Assembly: GCA_003671025.1 (NCBI GenBank)
Contig: QWPW01000015.1
Span: forward strand, 1 to 64,000
Direction: 5' to 3'
DNA from: Planctomycetota bacterium
GTDB taxonomy: Bacteria; Planctomycetota; Phycisphaerae; Phycisphaerales; SM1A02
Length of the DNA stretch: 64,000 nt
Under the pieces are notes generated by a model. That model was given only the letters and a program-made list of their open reading frames with translations. It was not told the DNA's origin and made no database searches. Below are positions 44,201-53,181 of this stretch, one piece after another. Made by a program: the position numbers and the translations under genes. Positions within the stretch are counted from its first letter, which is position 1. Each line of letters opens with the position of its first letter.

Positions 44201-44916
44201 AACCAACGCACGCCGGTGGGATCGAGCGCCATCATCAATCGGTCGACCCAATGCGGCAGCCACTCAGGCGAGAAGTTCCACACGAAGAATATTCCGCTCA
44301 CCACGATGACTACTGGAAGTGCGAACACCAACACCGGTTGTCGGGTGCGCACGCCCAACCACATCGAGAGTCCACCAGTGAACACGCTTAGCGGCAACGC
44401 GAAGAGGAGGAGCGGCACCACATACGCACTCAGCGAAAACGCGGCGCGCGTGCGTTCGGTCTCATCGATAGGCCAGAGTTGATAGAGACCGATTTGCACA
44501 ATCAGCCACGCGCCGAGAATGAGTGCAACGACCGCGATCGCTCCAGCGAAACGCGACATCGCGTAGGTCAAATGTGAGAGCGGCGTCGCAGCGATGAGGC
44601 GATGGATGCGACGATCGAAATCCAAGAGCACGGGCATGCCGCAGGCGACTGCCACAAAAAACGGCAAAAACAAGGCGAAAGTCAGCACATCGACGAAGGC
44701 GAGATTGAACGCGGCGTTCATCGCCAGCTTCGGTCCACCGGTGTCGGCCGAACCCGCGCGCACTTGCACGCCGCCGGCGACGAAGCCAAACGCCATCAGC
44801 GCGAACAGTGCAAACATAATGATGTTGAGTGGACGTTTCCAAAACGTGGCCAACTCAAGACGCGGGTAGACCCAAAACGGCGCGCACAAGAAACGTGTGA
44901 TTGGATTGCTGGCCAT
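41212..44916 (-). CDS. ABC-2 permease fused to an M1-type aminopeptidase
   Basis: The 1,234-residue chain has an N-terminal half of about a dozen hydrophobic segments in two ABC-2 blocks (for example FALFLPFFVAVACGMPVLLDFDR near residue 80 and TVESLVREERCGLSAIFRAAP near 405). Its C-terminal half is an M1 peptidase with HESGH at residues 979-983 and the third ligand Glu1003 in SEGLAEF. The HEXXH-to-Glu spacing is 19 residues rather than the usual 18, a pattern I recall from other permease-M1 fusions. The ATG overlaps the ATPase stop (TGATG), so both parts form one ABC unit. Substrate and peptidase target are unknown. Confidence 0.85.
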   Translation of the reverse strand: MASNPITRFLCAPFWVYPRLELATFWKRPLNIIMFALFALMAFGFVAGGVQVRAGSADTGGPKLAMNAAFNLAFVDVLTFALFLPFFVAVACGMPVLLDFDRRIHRLIAATPLSHLTYAMSRFAGAIAVVALILGAWLIVQIGLYQLWPIDETERTRAAFSLSAYVVPLLLFALPLSVFTGGLSMWLGVRTRQPVLVFALPVVIVVSGIFFVWNFSPEWLPHWVDRLMMALDPTGVRWFMNTFIEEDRGVAFYNSATVAPDALFAFSRIAFVAVGFAAVWATGRRLERTEHRDLRVGNITQLLADAQRAQDARGETQHASIAARGGNPAAIVQVPGFVFSTLHVFALETRALLRSPGVWLFGPLILLQTWATTSFRDGPLDTELLMTTGTGAAGAFNTLTLLLCFLTLFYTVESLVREERCGLSAIFRAAPVSTAAVLAGKVLANAMLALVIIGAASLAIAIVLAVQAFKTGIIIPLQASVLLLVLGVLLAPTLIVWCAFTAFLYALLRNRFVVYGVALGVLIATGFATQFGYLNWLTSWHMWSGVQWSELDRLAFMWDAMVMNRLVALALAGFFIVATLSMWPRRLPDLRAVADRIRPASLLRALMFPAIAAMPVVVLGVYAGKAIRDGYQGAPQRDAQRAYWKRNSQTWEDVPSLALDAVDAEVKLFPQTRSLEVTGTYTLRNPHLKSVAEIPLSVGAHFVSSEWTVNGVATDPTKNDQPLPSIENRSGLYVIQPLQPLACNESLTVSFKLVGALPNGWSRSSAGASEFVLPSGVVLTSFTASFLPVLGFVDGVGIDERNGRDAREYPLDHWKTRVDPGFGPAWSTKVRLMVEGPDDWIINVVGVEKESTQQDGRRRTLWETEHPVRFFNIVGGPLLASKGESTTVFHDARTAHNVPAMVSALDAARKNYSAWFGAYPWTNLRVTQFPALAGYAQGFPGNISFSEGIGFMSLPVQSGDDDDDSDAGELDVAFYIVAHESGHQWWGNIVTPGKGPGGNIISEGLAEFSALMLLHHERGEKQAATLRRRWEAQYVQGRSADNERAINRIDGSRPGDQVVTYQRAGWAFWMLRSVMGEAAMLAGMQDFVVRWRDGVAMEGGLDFPLIEDFLASLRPHAPDSAAFEAFVNQWILGTVLPEFELTVEATELDGESYIVRGTIQNIGTGEVNVVVRVEGEVGADKITPHSDSVVAVAPGEPIAFEVRCDFVPARAVVDPDVALLLAGRKRSEKSLAKP

Positions 44917-45863
44917 CAAGCGCCGCCTTCCACCGTGACTGGCACCGCATGCGAGAGCGCCGCGGGCACTTCGTGGCGTGGACAGCGCATGAGCACGAGA
45001 TACGCGTCTTCGAGGGTCGCACGGCTTCGCTCAAATCCACTGGGCAGCGGCGCATCGGTTGCGACAAAGATGCGCACACGATTGGTTCGACCTTCGACGA
45101 GCACCGCGCTCGTCACGCGATGGTTCGCGCCAAACTCAGGCAACTGCGCATCCGCCACGAATCCTTCGTAGATCATTCCGTCGACCGCGTTGCGCGCCGC
45201 GCTCGGGGTTGTGTCCGCCACCACTTCACCAGTGTGAATCACCACCAAGCGCGGACAGAGCGTCGACACGTCATCCACGATGTGCGTCGACAACAAGACG
45301 ATGCGCCCTGCGCTCATCTCGGCAAGCAGTCGGTAAAAACGCTGACGCTCTTCGGGATCGAGTCCCGCCGTTGGTTCATCGACAATGAGCACGCGCGGGT
45401 TTCCCGCGATCGCTTGTGCCAGTCCAAGGCGCTGACGCATGCCGCCGGAATAGCCGCCGACTTTGCGTGTCGCGGCACTGGTGAGATTCACGCGCTCCAG
45501 CAATTCGTCGGCCAATGCGCGACGACCTTTCGGCCCCGTGACGCCCTTCATCTTCAACAAAAACTCCAACATGCCGCGGCCTGTGAGATCGGGATAAAAC
45601 CCAAAATCCTGCGGCAAATAGCCCAATCTCTCGCGCATGTAGCGCGGATGAGCAACGACGTCGACTCCGTCGAGATGCACCTGCCCCGCGGTCGGCTCGA
45701 TGAGACCGGCCACGATGTTCATGAACGTCGACTTGCCCGCACCGTTGGGCCCGAGCAAACCAAACATGCCTTCAGGGATATCGAGGTCAACGCCGCGCAA
45801 CGCGCAGACTGGTCCAGGATGAATCTTGACGAGGCCGCGGATGGAGAGTGGTGCCGTATTCAT
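44916..45863 (-). CDS. ABC transporter ATP-binding protein
   Basis: The 315-residue protein starts at ATG 45863 (the open frame reaches 45953). The Walker A motif is GPNGAGKS in GLLGPNGAGKSTFMNI, the Q-loop is YLPQDFGFYP, the signature is YSGGMRQRLGLAQA, and Walker B is RVLIVDEPTAGLDP followed by the H-loop STHI. It is of the ABC-2/drug- or lipid-exporter class. The stop overlaps the permease-peptidase start by one base. Together they probably form an exporter or membrane-remodelling system. Confidence 0.9.
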   Translation of the reverse strand: MNTAPLSIRGLVKIHPGPVCALRGVDLDIPEGMFGLLGPNGAGKSTFMNIVAGLIEPTAGQVHLDGVDVVAHPRYMRERLGYLPQDFGFYPDLTGRGMLEFLLKMKGVTGPKGRRALADELLERVNLTSAATRKVGGYSGGMRQRLGLAQAIAGNPRVLIVDEPTAGLDPEERQRFYRLLAEMSAGRIVLLSTHIVDDVSTLCPRLVVIHTGEVVADTTPSAARNAVDGMIYEGFVADAQLPEFGANHRVTSAVLVEGRTNRVRIFVATDAPLPSGFERSRATLEDAYLVLMRCPRHEVPAALSHAVPVTVEGGA

Positions 45864-46045
45864 AGACAGAGTGCTCGATGAGTTCGTTGGTGTCGCTAAT
45901 CGTGTCGCTGATGGTGCAAAGGTTGCAGCCGTTGCGGTTGTTGCTGAAGTCAATCATGTCCAGACGTGACACGAAATAAGAAGAGTTGCGCGCTGCGAAC
46001 ACTCTGCGCGTGACTCGGGTAGCTCTGGGCATTCAACGCGATAAG

Positions 46046-46825
46046 TCAGCCGAGTGACGCGTGCCGGGTTGCCTTCGCACGCGGGCGCGCTGCTTGGGAC
46101 TGCGCGACGCGCGATTTCGAAACCGCGCTAACCGTCGCGATTTTCTTGATCACCTTTTTGCTCGTCGCAACTTTGGGCGCACCAACGGTGACCGCCACAC
46201 TCGGCAAGGAGCGAGACGCAGTTGCGCCGCGCTTGCGCACGACCGGCGCCGCCATGATCACCGCGAAATACAGCCTTCCCGCGCGTCGCTGCTTACTGCC
46301 GTCCATGATCGCCTTGATGCGCATCATCAGCTCGCGAATCTGCGTGAACTGGTCGTGCGTGATCCAACTGTGTTCGATCTTGGCGATCATGTTGCGCTTG
46401 TCGCCCATGCCGATGAGCTGTCCTGCCGCGGCAGAATCACGCACTGCGCGCAGCGCCGCCTTGATAATGGAATGCGCCGCGTCGTAATACGCTTTGTTCG
46501 CTGTAGTGACACTCGCGTCCTTAAACCCGGGGCGAACATCGTCGGCCACAAGGTCGAAGATCTGCTCGAAGCGTCGACCGCTGCGGCGAATTCCAGCCTC
46601 GACCACGACGCCGATCTGTTTGAGTTTGCCGATGTGGCGATAGAGCGCGTCCGCTGGTCGATCAAGTACCTCACTGATCTGCGCAATCGAGCACGGCGCC
46701 AAGATGCGCATTGCTTCGAAAATCTCCAATCGCACTGGCGCGACGAGGACGCTCCACGCCTTGGTCGTCGGAACCAGAAAGATCGCAGGACGCGGCATCG
46801 ACGCAGGATAAACAACAGTTGACAT
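46046..46825 (-). CDS. ArsR-like winged-helix regulator with basic C-terminal tail
   Basis: The 259-residue protein has an HTH region at about residues 25-80 (KAWSVLVAPVRLEIFEAMR, SIAQISEVLDRPADALYRHIGKLKQIGVV) in the same layout as the regulator at 22654-23406. A mixed alpha region follows (HSIIKAALRAVRDSAAAGQL, THDQFTQIRELMMRI). The last 60 residues are Lys/Arg/Ala-rich (SKKVIKKIATVSAVSKSRV), a basic tail. A 19-base palindrome (46835-46853) lies 10 bases upstream of the start, in the 79 bases shared with the divergent MBL-fold gene. It is likely autoregulated. The effector is unknown. Confidence 0.72.
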   Translation of the reverse strand: MSTVVYPASMPRPAIFLVPTTKAWSVLVAPVRLEIFEAMRILAPCSIAQISEVLDRPADALYRHIGKLKQIGVVVEAGIRRSGRRFEQIFDLVADDVRPGFKDASVTTANKAYYDAAHSIIKAALRAVRDSAAAGQLIGMGDKRNMIAKIEHSWITHDQFTQIRELMMRIKAIMDGSKQRRAGRLYFAVIMAAPVVRKRGATASRSLPSVAVTVGAPKVATSKKVIKKIATVSAVSKSRVAQSQAARPRAKATRHASLG

Positions 46826-46834
46826 TCGAGGCGC

Positions 46835-46853
46835 AAGGTCAATCGTTGACCTT
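46835..46853. promoter_or_regulatory. Palindromic candidate operator (AAGGTCAA-TCG-TTGACCTT)
   Basis: Perfect 8-base arms around a 3-base centre give a 19-base inverted repeat in the divergent interval between the ArsR-like regulator and the MBL-fold hydrolase. It is 10 bases from the regulator's ATG and 52 from the hydrolase's GTG. A perfect -35-like TTGACA lies at 46819-46824 on the plus strand, but I found no convincing -10 element. Confidence 0.6.
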
Positions 46854-46904
46854 TGTGATTTTCTCCACGAGCGGGTAGCCGAGGTGCGCGGCTAACATGG
46901 CCGA

Positions 46905-47855
46905 GTGCCTTCACTGTCCTACTGTGCGCTTGACACGATGTATCTCGGCACGCCGCAAGCGGCCCTGGCGTTTGTGGTGCGCGGACGCGATGGCGCGATT
47001 CTCGTCGAGTGCGGTTGCGCGGTTGCGTTCGCCAGCATTTGCGCGCAATTGGCTCAAATCGGCCTCAAACCGAGCGATCTCAAGGCGCTGTTGGTCACCC
47101 ACATTCATCTCGACCACGCAGGAAGCGCGGGCCACTTCGCCGCCCTCGGCGTTCCTGTGTTTGTCCATCCGCGCGGCGAGCGGCATCTCGTCGACCCCTC
47201 GCGACTCATCGCTGGCTCGCGCGCTGTTCACGGTGAACGCTACGACACTTTTTTTGGCGACCCCTTACCCATCGCGCCATCAATGATCCACTCGGTGGCT
47301 GATCGCGCGACCATCGAAGTCGCTGGACTCCACATCGAAGCGATCGAGACGCTCGGTCACGCGCGCCATCATCATGCATGGCGCGTGCGTGACGCTGCAT
47401 CGCGCGTGAGTTGCACCGAGCCGGATCTTCTCTTCGTCGGCGACGTCGTGGGAATGGTGTCGCCCGACTCCAACTACATTTCGATTCCAGTTCCGCCGAG
47501 TGACATTGATATTCCTGCGTGGCGCACTTCGATGCAGCGGCTGCGCCAATTGCACCGCGAGACGCGCGCAATACTCACGCACGGAGGCGAACGAAACCTG
47601 GGGACGCATCTCGATGCATTCGTTGCGCGCATGAATGAAGAGCTCCCGCTTCTCGCGTCGTTGGTCGAGCGAGGCCGCAAGGATCCCTCCGGTGCGGACG
47701 AGGCCTATCGCGCATTTCTTATGCCCCGTGCACAAGCCGCGGGAGTCAACCAAGCGTTGCGCGAAGCACTGCTTGGACTCGCGTTTCGCTCCATGAATCT
47801 CGCGGGTATCGCCGATGCGGTTGCGAGGAATAGATTCGCTGAGAGTGTGGAGTGA
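46905..47855 (+). CDS. MBL-fold metallo-hydrolase
   Basis: The 316-residue protein shows the metallo-beta-lactamase metal motif HIHLDHAGSAGH (HxHxDH), a further His at ETLGHARHHH, Asp in LLFVGDVVG and a last His in ILTHGGE. The fold fits glyoxalase-II-like hydrolases. The start is GTG 46905. It is divergent from the ArsR-like gene and is a candidate target of that regulator. The substrate is unknown. Confidence 0.82.
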   Translation: MPSLSYCALDTMYLGTPQAALAFVVRGRDGAILVECGCAVAFASICAQLAQIGLKPSDLKALLVTHIHLDHAGSAGHFAALGVPVFVHPRGERHLVDPSRLIAGSRAVHGERYDTFFGDPLPIAPSMIHSVADRATIEVAGLHIEAIETLGHARHHHAWRVRDAASRVSCTEPDLLFVGDVVGMVSPDSNYISIPVPPSDIDIPAWRTSMQRLRQLHRETRAILTHGGERNLGTHLDAFVARMNEELPLLASLVERGRKDPSGADEAYRAFLMPRAQAAGVNQALREALLGLAFRSMNLAGIADAVARNRFAESVE

Positions 47856-47896
47856 GCGTGACCGATCACGCCGCATCTGCGACGGGGCGCGCGCTC

Positions 47897-48418
47897 TCAG
47901 GAGTGAATTGACTCGAGAAACGCAGGCATTTGCCGCGCAATGAACCAATCGAGAGCGGTGCGCGTGGCGTGCGCATCGACACCCCACATGGTCACGCTCG
48001 GTTCAAGGAACGCGAGATCCGCGAGCACTTGCAGCTTGCCGTCAACCACGTATGCCTTGGGAAGACGCGTGCCGTAGTACGCGCTGGCCGCATTGTGGCT
48101 GGGCTCACCGATGGTGATCGTTGGTTGCAACAACAACTCTTGATCATTGAGGTACCACAAGTCACTCATCACCAATGGAATCAATCGCGCGGACTCCCTC
48201 TCGACATGCGCGCGTTGCCATTGGCGAATCGCGACCGCCAATCGATTGGCCAGTGGTCGGTCGGCAACTTCACTGCGCGGATGTGCGCCGACAACGATGG
48301 GAAGGAGTCGCGCGTTCTCCAATTCAAGGTCGGGCGAAAGCATGGCCCACGCCGCATCGATGGCGGAATCAGCAAGCCCTTGCGTGTGCGAAGGCGACGG
48401 CTGCGAAGGTTGCTGCAT
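47897..48418 (-). CDS. Conserved-looking protein of unknown function
   Basis: The 173-residue protein has no signal peptide and no recognised motif. It has regular coding character (GC-rich third positions) and balanced composition, with an aromatic and charged C-terminal half (DLWYLNDQELLLQPTITIG, YYGTRLPKAYVVDGKLQVL). It starts with ATG at 48418, converges with the MBL gene (41 bases apart) and is followed upstream by the membrane protein at 48498. Confidence 0.55.
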   Translation of the reverse strand: MQQPSQPSPSHTQGLADSAIDAAWAMLSPDLELENARLLPIVVGAHPRSEVADRPLANRLAVAIRQWQRAHVERESARLIPLVMSDLWYLNDQELLLQPTITIGEPSHNAASAYYGTRLPKAYVVDGKLQVLADLAFLEPSVTMWGVDAHATRTALDWFIARQMPAFLESIHS

Positions 48419-48497
48419 GGACTAGCGCTATCGGCAAAGCAGCGCGAGTTTCGACAACGCTCTGCTCGCTTCGTGCGCGAAGCGATGGCGCGCGCAA

Positions 48498-49622
48498 TCA
48501 CTCCTGCGACGCAAGCTCAGTGCGCGGCTCTGGATGAGCCCAACTCGAGAGCATCAAGTGCAACGGCTGCCAAGCGCCGCTCTTCGCGCCCTGTCTTTCA
48601 GAGACGTTTTTAATCCCTACGGACTGAGCAGCGTGCGCAAACGTTTGCCGCAACACGTCGCGGATCGCCTGAAACGGCTTGTTTTTCGGCATTTGCGCGA
48701 TTGTGGAGTCGCGTTCTTGTGGCAGCCGCATCGACAAACAGTACGCCTCGACCTTGTCCGACGTGATGCAACGCAACTCGACATAGGCCGAGTTCACACA
48801 CACGATCATCAGGCTTTCATCGACAGTCCAAAGTTTGCCGCGTCCTTCGCGCAGCCAGCCCGCGCCGATGGTCGCTGGCGTGGTGATGAACCCCTGCATG
48901 CCGAGCTTCTGGTGCAGCAACGGATCGAAGACGATCGGCAGCAACACACCGATCACAGACGCAATGCTGAACCAGTTCATCCACGACAGCGGTTCACCGT
49001 TGATGAACGCGCGCCACGATCCCTCCGACATGAGCAGCACTGGAATCAACAGGACAGCCATCGTCAACGACAGTCCGGGCGCGCCCTTCGAAATGCCTAG
49101 CGTCTCGGGCTCAGGCAAACTTCCGCGCGGCGCGAGCGCGTCCATCGCCTTCGGGAAGTCGAGCAACTCAAGCAACGCGTGATCCAGGATGAGCACCGGT
49201 CGCTGCGGCAATGCCAAGAGTTCCGCATACGACGCAGGATCAAGCCGCGCACGGCGCGAGGTGTTGCACGCGAGAAGTAGTCGCCCGATGGGATCGTCAA
49301 GCGCTTGTTCGCGCGTACGACGCCGAGCGTGATGCGCATCCTTGACCGCGTTGATGAAACTGATTCCCAGCACCGCTGCAACCATCGCGCCCAGAGGAAA
49401 CACCACGACACCCATCCACCAATATCCAGTGACAACCACTGCTCCGAAGCCACATGCCAGCGAGAAAAACGCTCCGACCAAACACGCGAGCATGCGCAGG
49501 TACAGACGACGCGTTGTGCGCGGGTTCACTATTGGAGACGGCGGGAATCGCGCGATGGCCACGCGTCTTCCCGCGATGCAATCTGCCCAACTCGCGGGAA
49601 TGATCGTGCTGGGTTCGATCAT
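48498..49622 (-). CDS. Membrane protein of unknown function
   Basis: The 374-residue protein has two hydrophobic hairpins: residues about 40-95 (LYLRMLACLVGAFFSLACGFGAVVV, WWMGVVVFPLGAMVAAVLGI) and about 195-245 (SLTMAVLLIPVLLMSEG, WFSIASVIGVLLPIVFD). A soluble C-terminal part follows with a PH/GRAM-like beta region (LWTVDESLMIVCVNSAYVELRC). I do not recognise a family. The start is ATG 49622, 64 bases from the glyA stop, on the same strand. Confidence 0.6.
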   Translation of the reverse strand: MIEPSTIIPASWADCIAGRRVAIARFPPSPIVNPRTTRRLYLRMLACLVGAFFSLACGFGAVVVTGYWWMGVVVFPLGAMVAAVLGISFINAVKDAHHARRRTREQALDDPIGRLLLACNTSRRARLDPASYAELLALPQRPVLILDHALLELLDFPKAMDALAPRGSLPEPETLGISKGAPGLSLTMAVLLIPVLLMSEGSWRAFINGEPLSWMNWFSIASVIGVLLPIVFDPLLHQKLGMQGFITTPATIGAGWLREGRGKLWTVDESLMIVCVNSAYVELRCITSDKVEAYCLSMRLPQERDSTIAQMPKNKPFQAIRDVLRQTFAHAAQSVGIKNVSERQGAKSGAWQPLHLMLSSWAHPEPRTELASQE

Positions 49623-49685
49623 CCGTTCCGTCTGAAATCACGGGTGAGGTTGCACATGAGTTCGCACATGACGCGCGAGGCGCGT

Positions 49686-51026
49686 TCAATGAAACAGCGG
49701 AAATCGTGCGGAAAAAGCCCGTACTTCCGCGCGAACCGTCGCGATGACCGTCGCGTCGCCGCTGCTCCCGAGCACGCGATCGATCCACTGCGCCACAAGT
49801 TCCATCTCTGCTTCACGAAGTCCGCGCGTCGTCAACGCAGGAGTTCCTAAACGCAAGCCGCTCGTCACCACTGGTGAACGCGGATCGTTGGGGATGCCAT
49901 TCTTGTTCACGATGATTCCCGCCGCCTCAAGCCACTTCTCGGCATCGGCGCCGGTGAGATCAGCCGCGCGCGCGCGCAGATCAACCAACATGAGGTGATT
50001 GTCCGTGCCCCCAGTGCAAAGTCGGTAACCGCGGGTAGTCAGCGCCGCCGCAAGTGCCTGCGCGTTCTTCACCACCTGTTCGCAATACGTCTTGAACTCA
50101 GGCTTGAGCGCTTCGCCAAACGCGATCGCCTTTGCCGCGATCACATGCATCAACGGTCCGCCTTGCGTCCCTGGAAAAATTTTACGATCGATCTTCTTCG
50201 CGAGCTCCTCATCGTTGGTGAGAATGAGACCTCCGCGCGGACCACGCAACGTCTTGTGCGTAGTGGTGGTGACCACATGCGCGTGAGGAAATGGCGAAGG
50301 ATGCACGCCCGCTGCGACCAGTCCCGCGATGTGCGCAATGTCCGCCATGAGTACCGCGCCCACTTCATCGGCGATGGCGCGGAAGCGCGCGAAGTCGATG
50401 ACGCGTGAGTACGCCGAGTAGCCGCAGATGATCATTTTCGGCTTGGTTTCACGGGCAATCTTGGCAATCGCGTCGTAGTCGAGTCGCTCACTGGTCGCGT
50501 CAAGGTCGTACTCCACGATCTTGTAAAACGTGCCCGAGAAATTCACCTTGAGGCCGTGCGAAAGATGTCCGCCCGACTTGATGGGCAGAGACAAGATGGT
50601 GTCGCCAGGGTTGCACACCGCCATGAACACCGCCGTGTTGGCATTGGCACCACTGTGCGCCTGCACGTTGGCGAAGTTGCAGCCGAAGAGTTGCTTGGCG
50701 CGATTGCGCGCGAGATCTTCGATGCCATCATGAAACTCGCAGCCGCCGTAGTAGCGCTTGCCCGGATAGCCCTCGGCGTATTTGTTGGTGAGCCACGATC
50801 CTGCGCTGTGCATCACTTCGGCGGAAACATGATTCTCGCTCGCGATAAGTTCGAGCGTCGTTGCTTGTCGCTCTGCTTCGAGCGCCATCAATCGCGCTGC
50901 AGCTGGGTCGTACTTCTCCAACATCGTGAGCAGCGCCATCGACATCGGGTCGAGCGGAATATCCGAGGGGAATCCCGCAATTGAGGGACGCGAAGCGGAC
51001 ACGGTCGCAGAGGTCGCAGAGGTCAT
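49686..51026 (-). CDS. glyA: Serine hydroxymethyltransferase
   Basis: This PLP enzyme interconverts serine and glycine and feeds one-carbon units to folate. From ATG 51026 the 446-residue protein shows [11 protein letters not shown], the substrate-binding [43 protein letters not shown] and the PLP Lys in [14 protein letters not shown]. The C-terminal [19 protein letters not shown] is also typical. The frame is open to 51068, but the extra residues precede the normal N-terminus. No other glycine-cleavage gene is near. Confidence 0.96.
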   Translation of the reverse strand: MTSATSATVSASRPSIAGFPSDIPLDPMSMALLTMLEKYDPAAARLMALEAERQATTLELIASENHVSAEVMHSAGSWLTNKYAEGYPGKRYYGGCEFHDGIEDLARNRAKQLFGCNFANVQAHSGANANTAVFMAVCNPGDTILSLPIKSGGHLSHGLKVNFSGTFYKIVEYDLDATSERLDYDAIAKIARETKPKMIICGYSAYSRVIDFARFRAIADEVGAVLMADIAHIAGLVAAGVHPSPFPHAHVVTTTTHKTLRGPRGGLILTNDEELAKKIDRKIFPGTQGGPLMHVIAAKAIAFGEALKPEFKTYCEQVVKNAQALAAALTTRGYRLCTGGTDNHLMLVDLRARAADLTGADAEKWLEAAGIIVNKNGIPNDPRSPVVTSGLRLGTPALTTRGLREAEMELVAQWIDRVLGSSGDATVIATVRAEVRAFSARFPLFH

Positions 51027-51094
51027 GCATCGAATGTTACCAATGCGATTCGTCTGGTTTTGCGGCATAGACGCGGCGCGCTACCATCGCGTGC

Positions 51095-51595
51095 GTGCCT
51101 AATCACGCCGCGAAAGTCACTGCGCTGAAGACTCCGGTGGGCCGACTTATTGCCATGCGTCGCGGCAGCAAACTCACGCTTGATTGGATTCTTCCAGGCG
51201 AGCCGCTGCCGAAAGAGCGCGCGGTTGATGCTGATGCGTGCAAGATTCTCGCTGCAGTCGAGCGCTCGTTGGATGGCGATGATCGCGGACTCGCCGCGAT
51301 TCCCACCGCTGTCGGAACTCCGTTTCAACGGAGCGTGTGGAACTGCTGCCGCACTATTCCCTCGGGCCAAACGCGCACTTACGGATGGATCGCTGCTCGT
51401 TTGGGTCGGTCCAACGCTTGCTGCCGCGCGATCGGACAGGCGCTGCGGCGCAACCCACTTTCGGTGGTGGTCCCCTGTCATCGCGTGGTCTCGGCTTCGG
51501 GACTCGGCGGATACTCCGGAGAGACCTCAGGCCCCATGGCGCGAGTGAAGAGTTGGCTCATCGCACGTGAAAAATCCGCGCAAACGGCCGATTGA
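51095..51595 (+). CDS. ogt: Methylated-DNA-protein-cysteine methyltransferase (Ogt-type)
   Basis: The 166-residue protein repairs O6-alkylguanine by moving the alkyl group to its own Cys128 in VVPCHRVVS. The C-terminal domain is typical: GTPFQRSVWNCCRTIPSGQTRTY, AIGQALRRNPLSVVVPCHRV and GLGGYSGE. The N-terminal half is short, as in compact bacterial Ogt proteins. The start is GTG 51095, divergent from glyA. Confidence 0.92.
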   Translation: MPNHAAKVTALKTPVGRLIAMRRGSKLTLDWILPGEPLPKERAVDADACKILAAVERSLDGDDRGLAAIPTAVGTPFQRSVWNCCRTIPSGQTRTYGWIAARLGRSNACCRAIGQALRRNPLSVVVPCHRVVSASGLGGYSGETSGPMARVKSWLIAREKSAQTAD

Positions 51596-51817
51596 CGCGT
51601 GTTCTTGAGCGACCGTGATCAACCGAATGCGCGCGCGCTTCCCATGTTGTGCGTACGAGCATCTGTCGCGATGAAGACTCTCGATCCTTCACAGATCAGA
51701 TTCCTCAAAGACTCGAGGCCAACGCGCCGATTGAACTGACCCAACCCACCTCGCGGTTGGTACTACAGTGAGCATCCGACGTGGAGTGCGGCGGAATCTC
51801 GAAACATGGAGCATCAG

Positions 51818-53152
51818 ATGAAGTTGACGATGGTTGGAACCGGCTATGTCGGACTCGTAACGGGCGCGTGTTTTGCGGAGACAGGCAATGACGTGTTTTG
51901 CCTTGACGTCGATCACAACAAGATCGAGATGCTTCGTCGTGGCGAGAGTCCTATCTATGAGCCCGGCCTCTCGGAAATGATTCTGCGCAACGCAGCGTCA
52001 GGACGCCTGCGTTTCACCACCGACAAACTTGAGGCCTATCGCCACGCCGAAATCATCTTCATTTGCGTGGGCACTCCCAGCGGCGAAGATGGCAGCGCGG
52101 ACCTGCAATACGTACTTCATGTCGCGAGTGATATTGCCGACGCGATCAACGCCATCGGTCCCACCGCGGCTACCAAGACCGTCGTGGTGAAGAGCACCGT
52201 GCCAGTGGGCACGAGTCACAAGGTGCGCGATCTCATCGCGGCCAAGACCAAGATTCCCTTCCATATCGCCGACAATCCTGAGTTTCTCAAAGAAGGCGAC
52301 GCCATCAGCGACTTCATGAAACCGGATCGTGTCGTGTGTGGAGTCGAGAGCGCCGCGGCGGGCACTGTGATGCGCGAGCTCTACGACCCCTTCGTGCGTC
52401 AAGGCAATCCGATCTTCGTGATGGATGTGCGTTCCGCCGAAATGGTGAAGTACGCGTCGAATGCGATGCTCGCGTGCAAGATTTCGTTCATCAACGAAAT
52501 CGCCAATCTGTGCGAGAAGTACGGCGCCAACATCACCAGCGTGCGTGAAGGAATGTGCGCCGACAAGCGCATCGGAAATCAGTTTCTCTATCCCGGCCTC
52601 GGCTACGGCGGATCGTGCTTCCCCAAGGACACCCTCGCTGTCGTTTCGATGGGGCGCGCCATTGGCTTCGAGTGCGAACTCAACGCCGCAGTGCACAACG
52701 TGAATCAAGCGCAGCGCACCCACTTCTGGTCGAAGATCGAAGGTGCGATGGGCAAGAATCTCGCGGGCAAACGACTGGCATTCTGGGGTGTCGCCTTCAA
52801 GCCACGCACCGATGACATTCGCGAGGCACCTGCGATTTCACTGATGCGTAAAGCCGTGGCGGCGGGCGCGAAAGTGCGCGCGTTTGATCCTGTGGCCCTG
52901 GAAAACTTGGGCAAAGAGTTTCCCGAGATCGAGCATGGTCATGACATGTATCACACGCTCGAAGGCGCCGACGCATTGGTGATCGCGACCGAGTGGAACG
53001 AATTCCGCACTCCTGAGTTTGATCGCGTCGCTGCGCTGATGCCGTCGAAGTTGATTTTTGACGGCCGAAATCTTTATAAGCGACAGACGATGGAAGACCG
53101 AGGCTTTGCGTATTACTCGGTAGGACGCGCGCCCGTGAACCCTCGTGGGTGA
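51818..53152 (+). CDS. ugd: UDP-glucose/GDP-mannose 6-dehydrogenase
   Basis: The 444-residue protein oxidises a sugar nucleotide to the uronate, most likely UDP-glucose to UDP-glucuronate. Motifs: the NAD fold MVGTGYVGLVTGACFAETG, ICVGTPSGEDGSADL, KSTVPVGTS, EFLKEGDAISDFMKPDR and the catalytic Cys267 in GYGGSCFPKDT. The C-terminal domain has FWGVAFKPRTDDIREAPA. GGAG 6 bases upstream favours ATG 51818 over ATG 51806. It would supply uronic acids for surface polysaccharides and may serve the glycosyltransferases in this window. Confidence 0.93.
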   Translation: MKLTMVGTGYVGLVTGACFAETGNDVFCLDVDHNKIEMLRRGESPIYEPGLSEMILRNAASGRLRFTTDKLEAYRHAEIIFICVGTPSGEDGSADLQYVLHVASDIADAINAIGPTAATKTVVVKSTVPVGTSHKVRDLIAAKTKIPFHIADNPEFLKEGDAISDFMKPDRVVCGVESAAAGTVMRELYDPFVRQGNPIFVMDVRSAEMVKYASNAMLACKISFINEIANLCEKYGANITSVREGMCADKRIGNQFLYPGLGYGGSCFPKDTLAVVSMGRAIGFECELNAAVHNVNQAQRTHFWSKIEGAMGKNLAGKRLAFWGVAFKPRTDDIREAPAISLMRKAVAAGAKVRAFDPVALENLGKEFPEIEHGHDMYHTLEGADALVIATEWNEFRTPEFDRVAALMPSKLIFDGRNLYKRQTMEDRGFAYYSVGRAPVNPRG

Positions 53153-53181
53153 GCGGTGACCGTTGTTGGTGCGCGGCGTTA

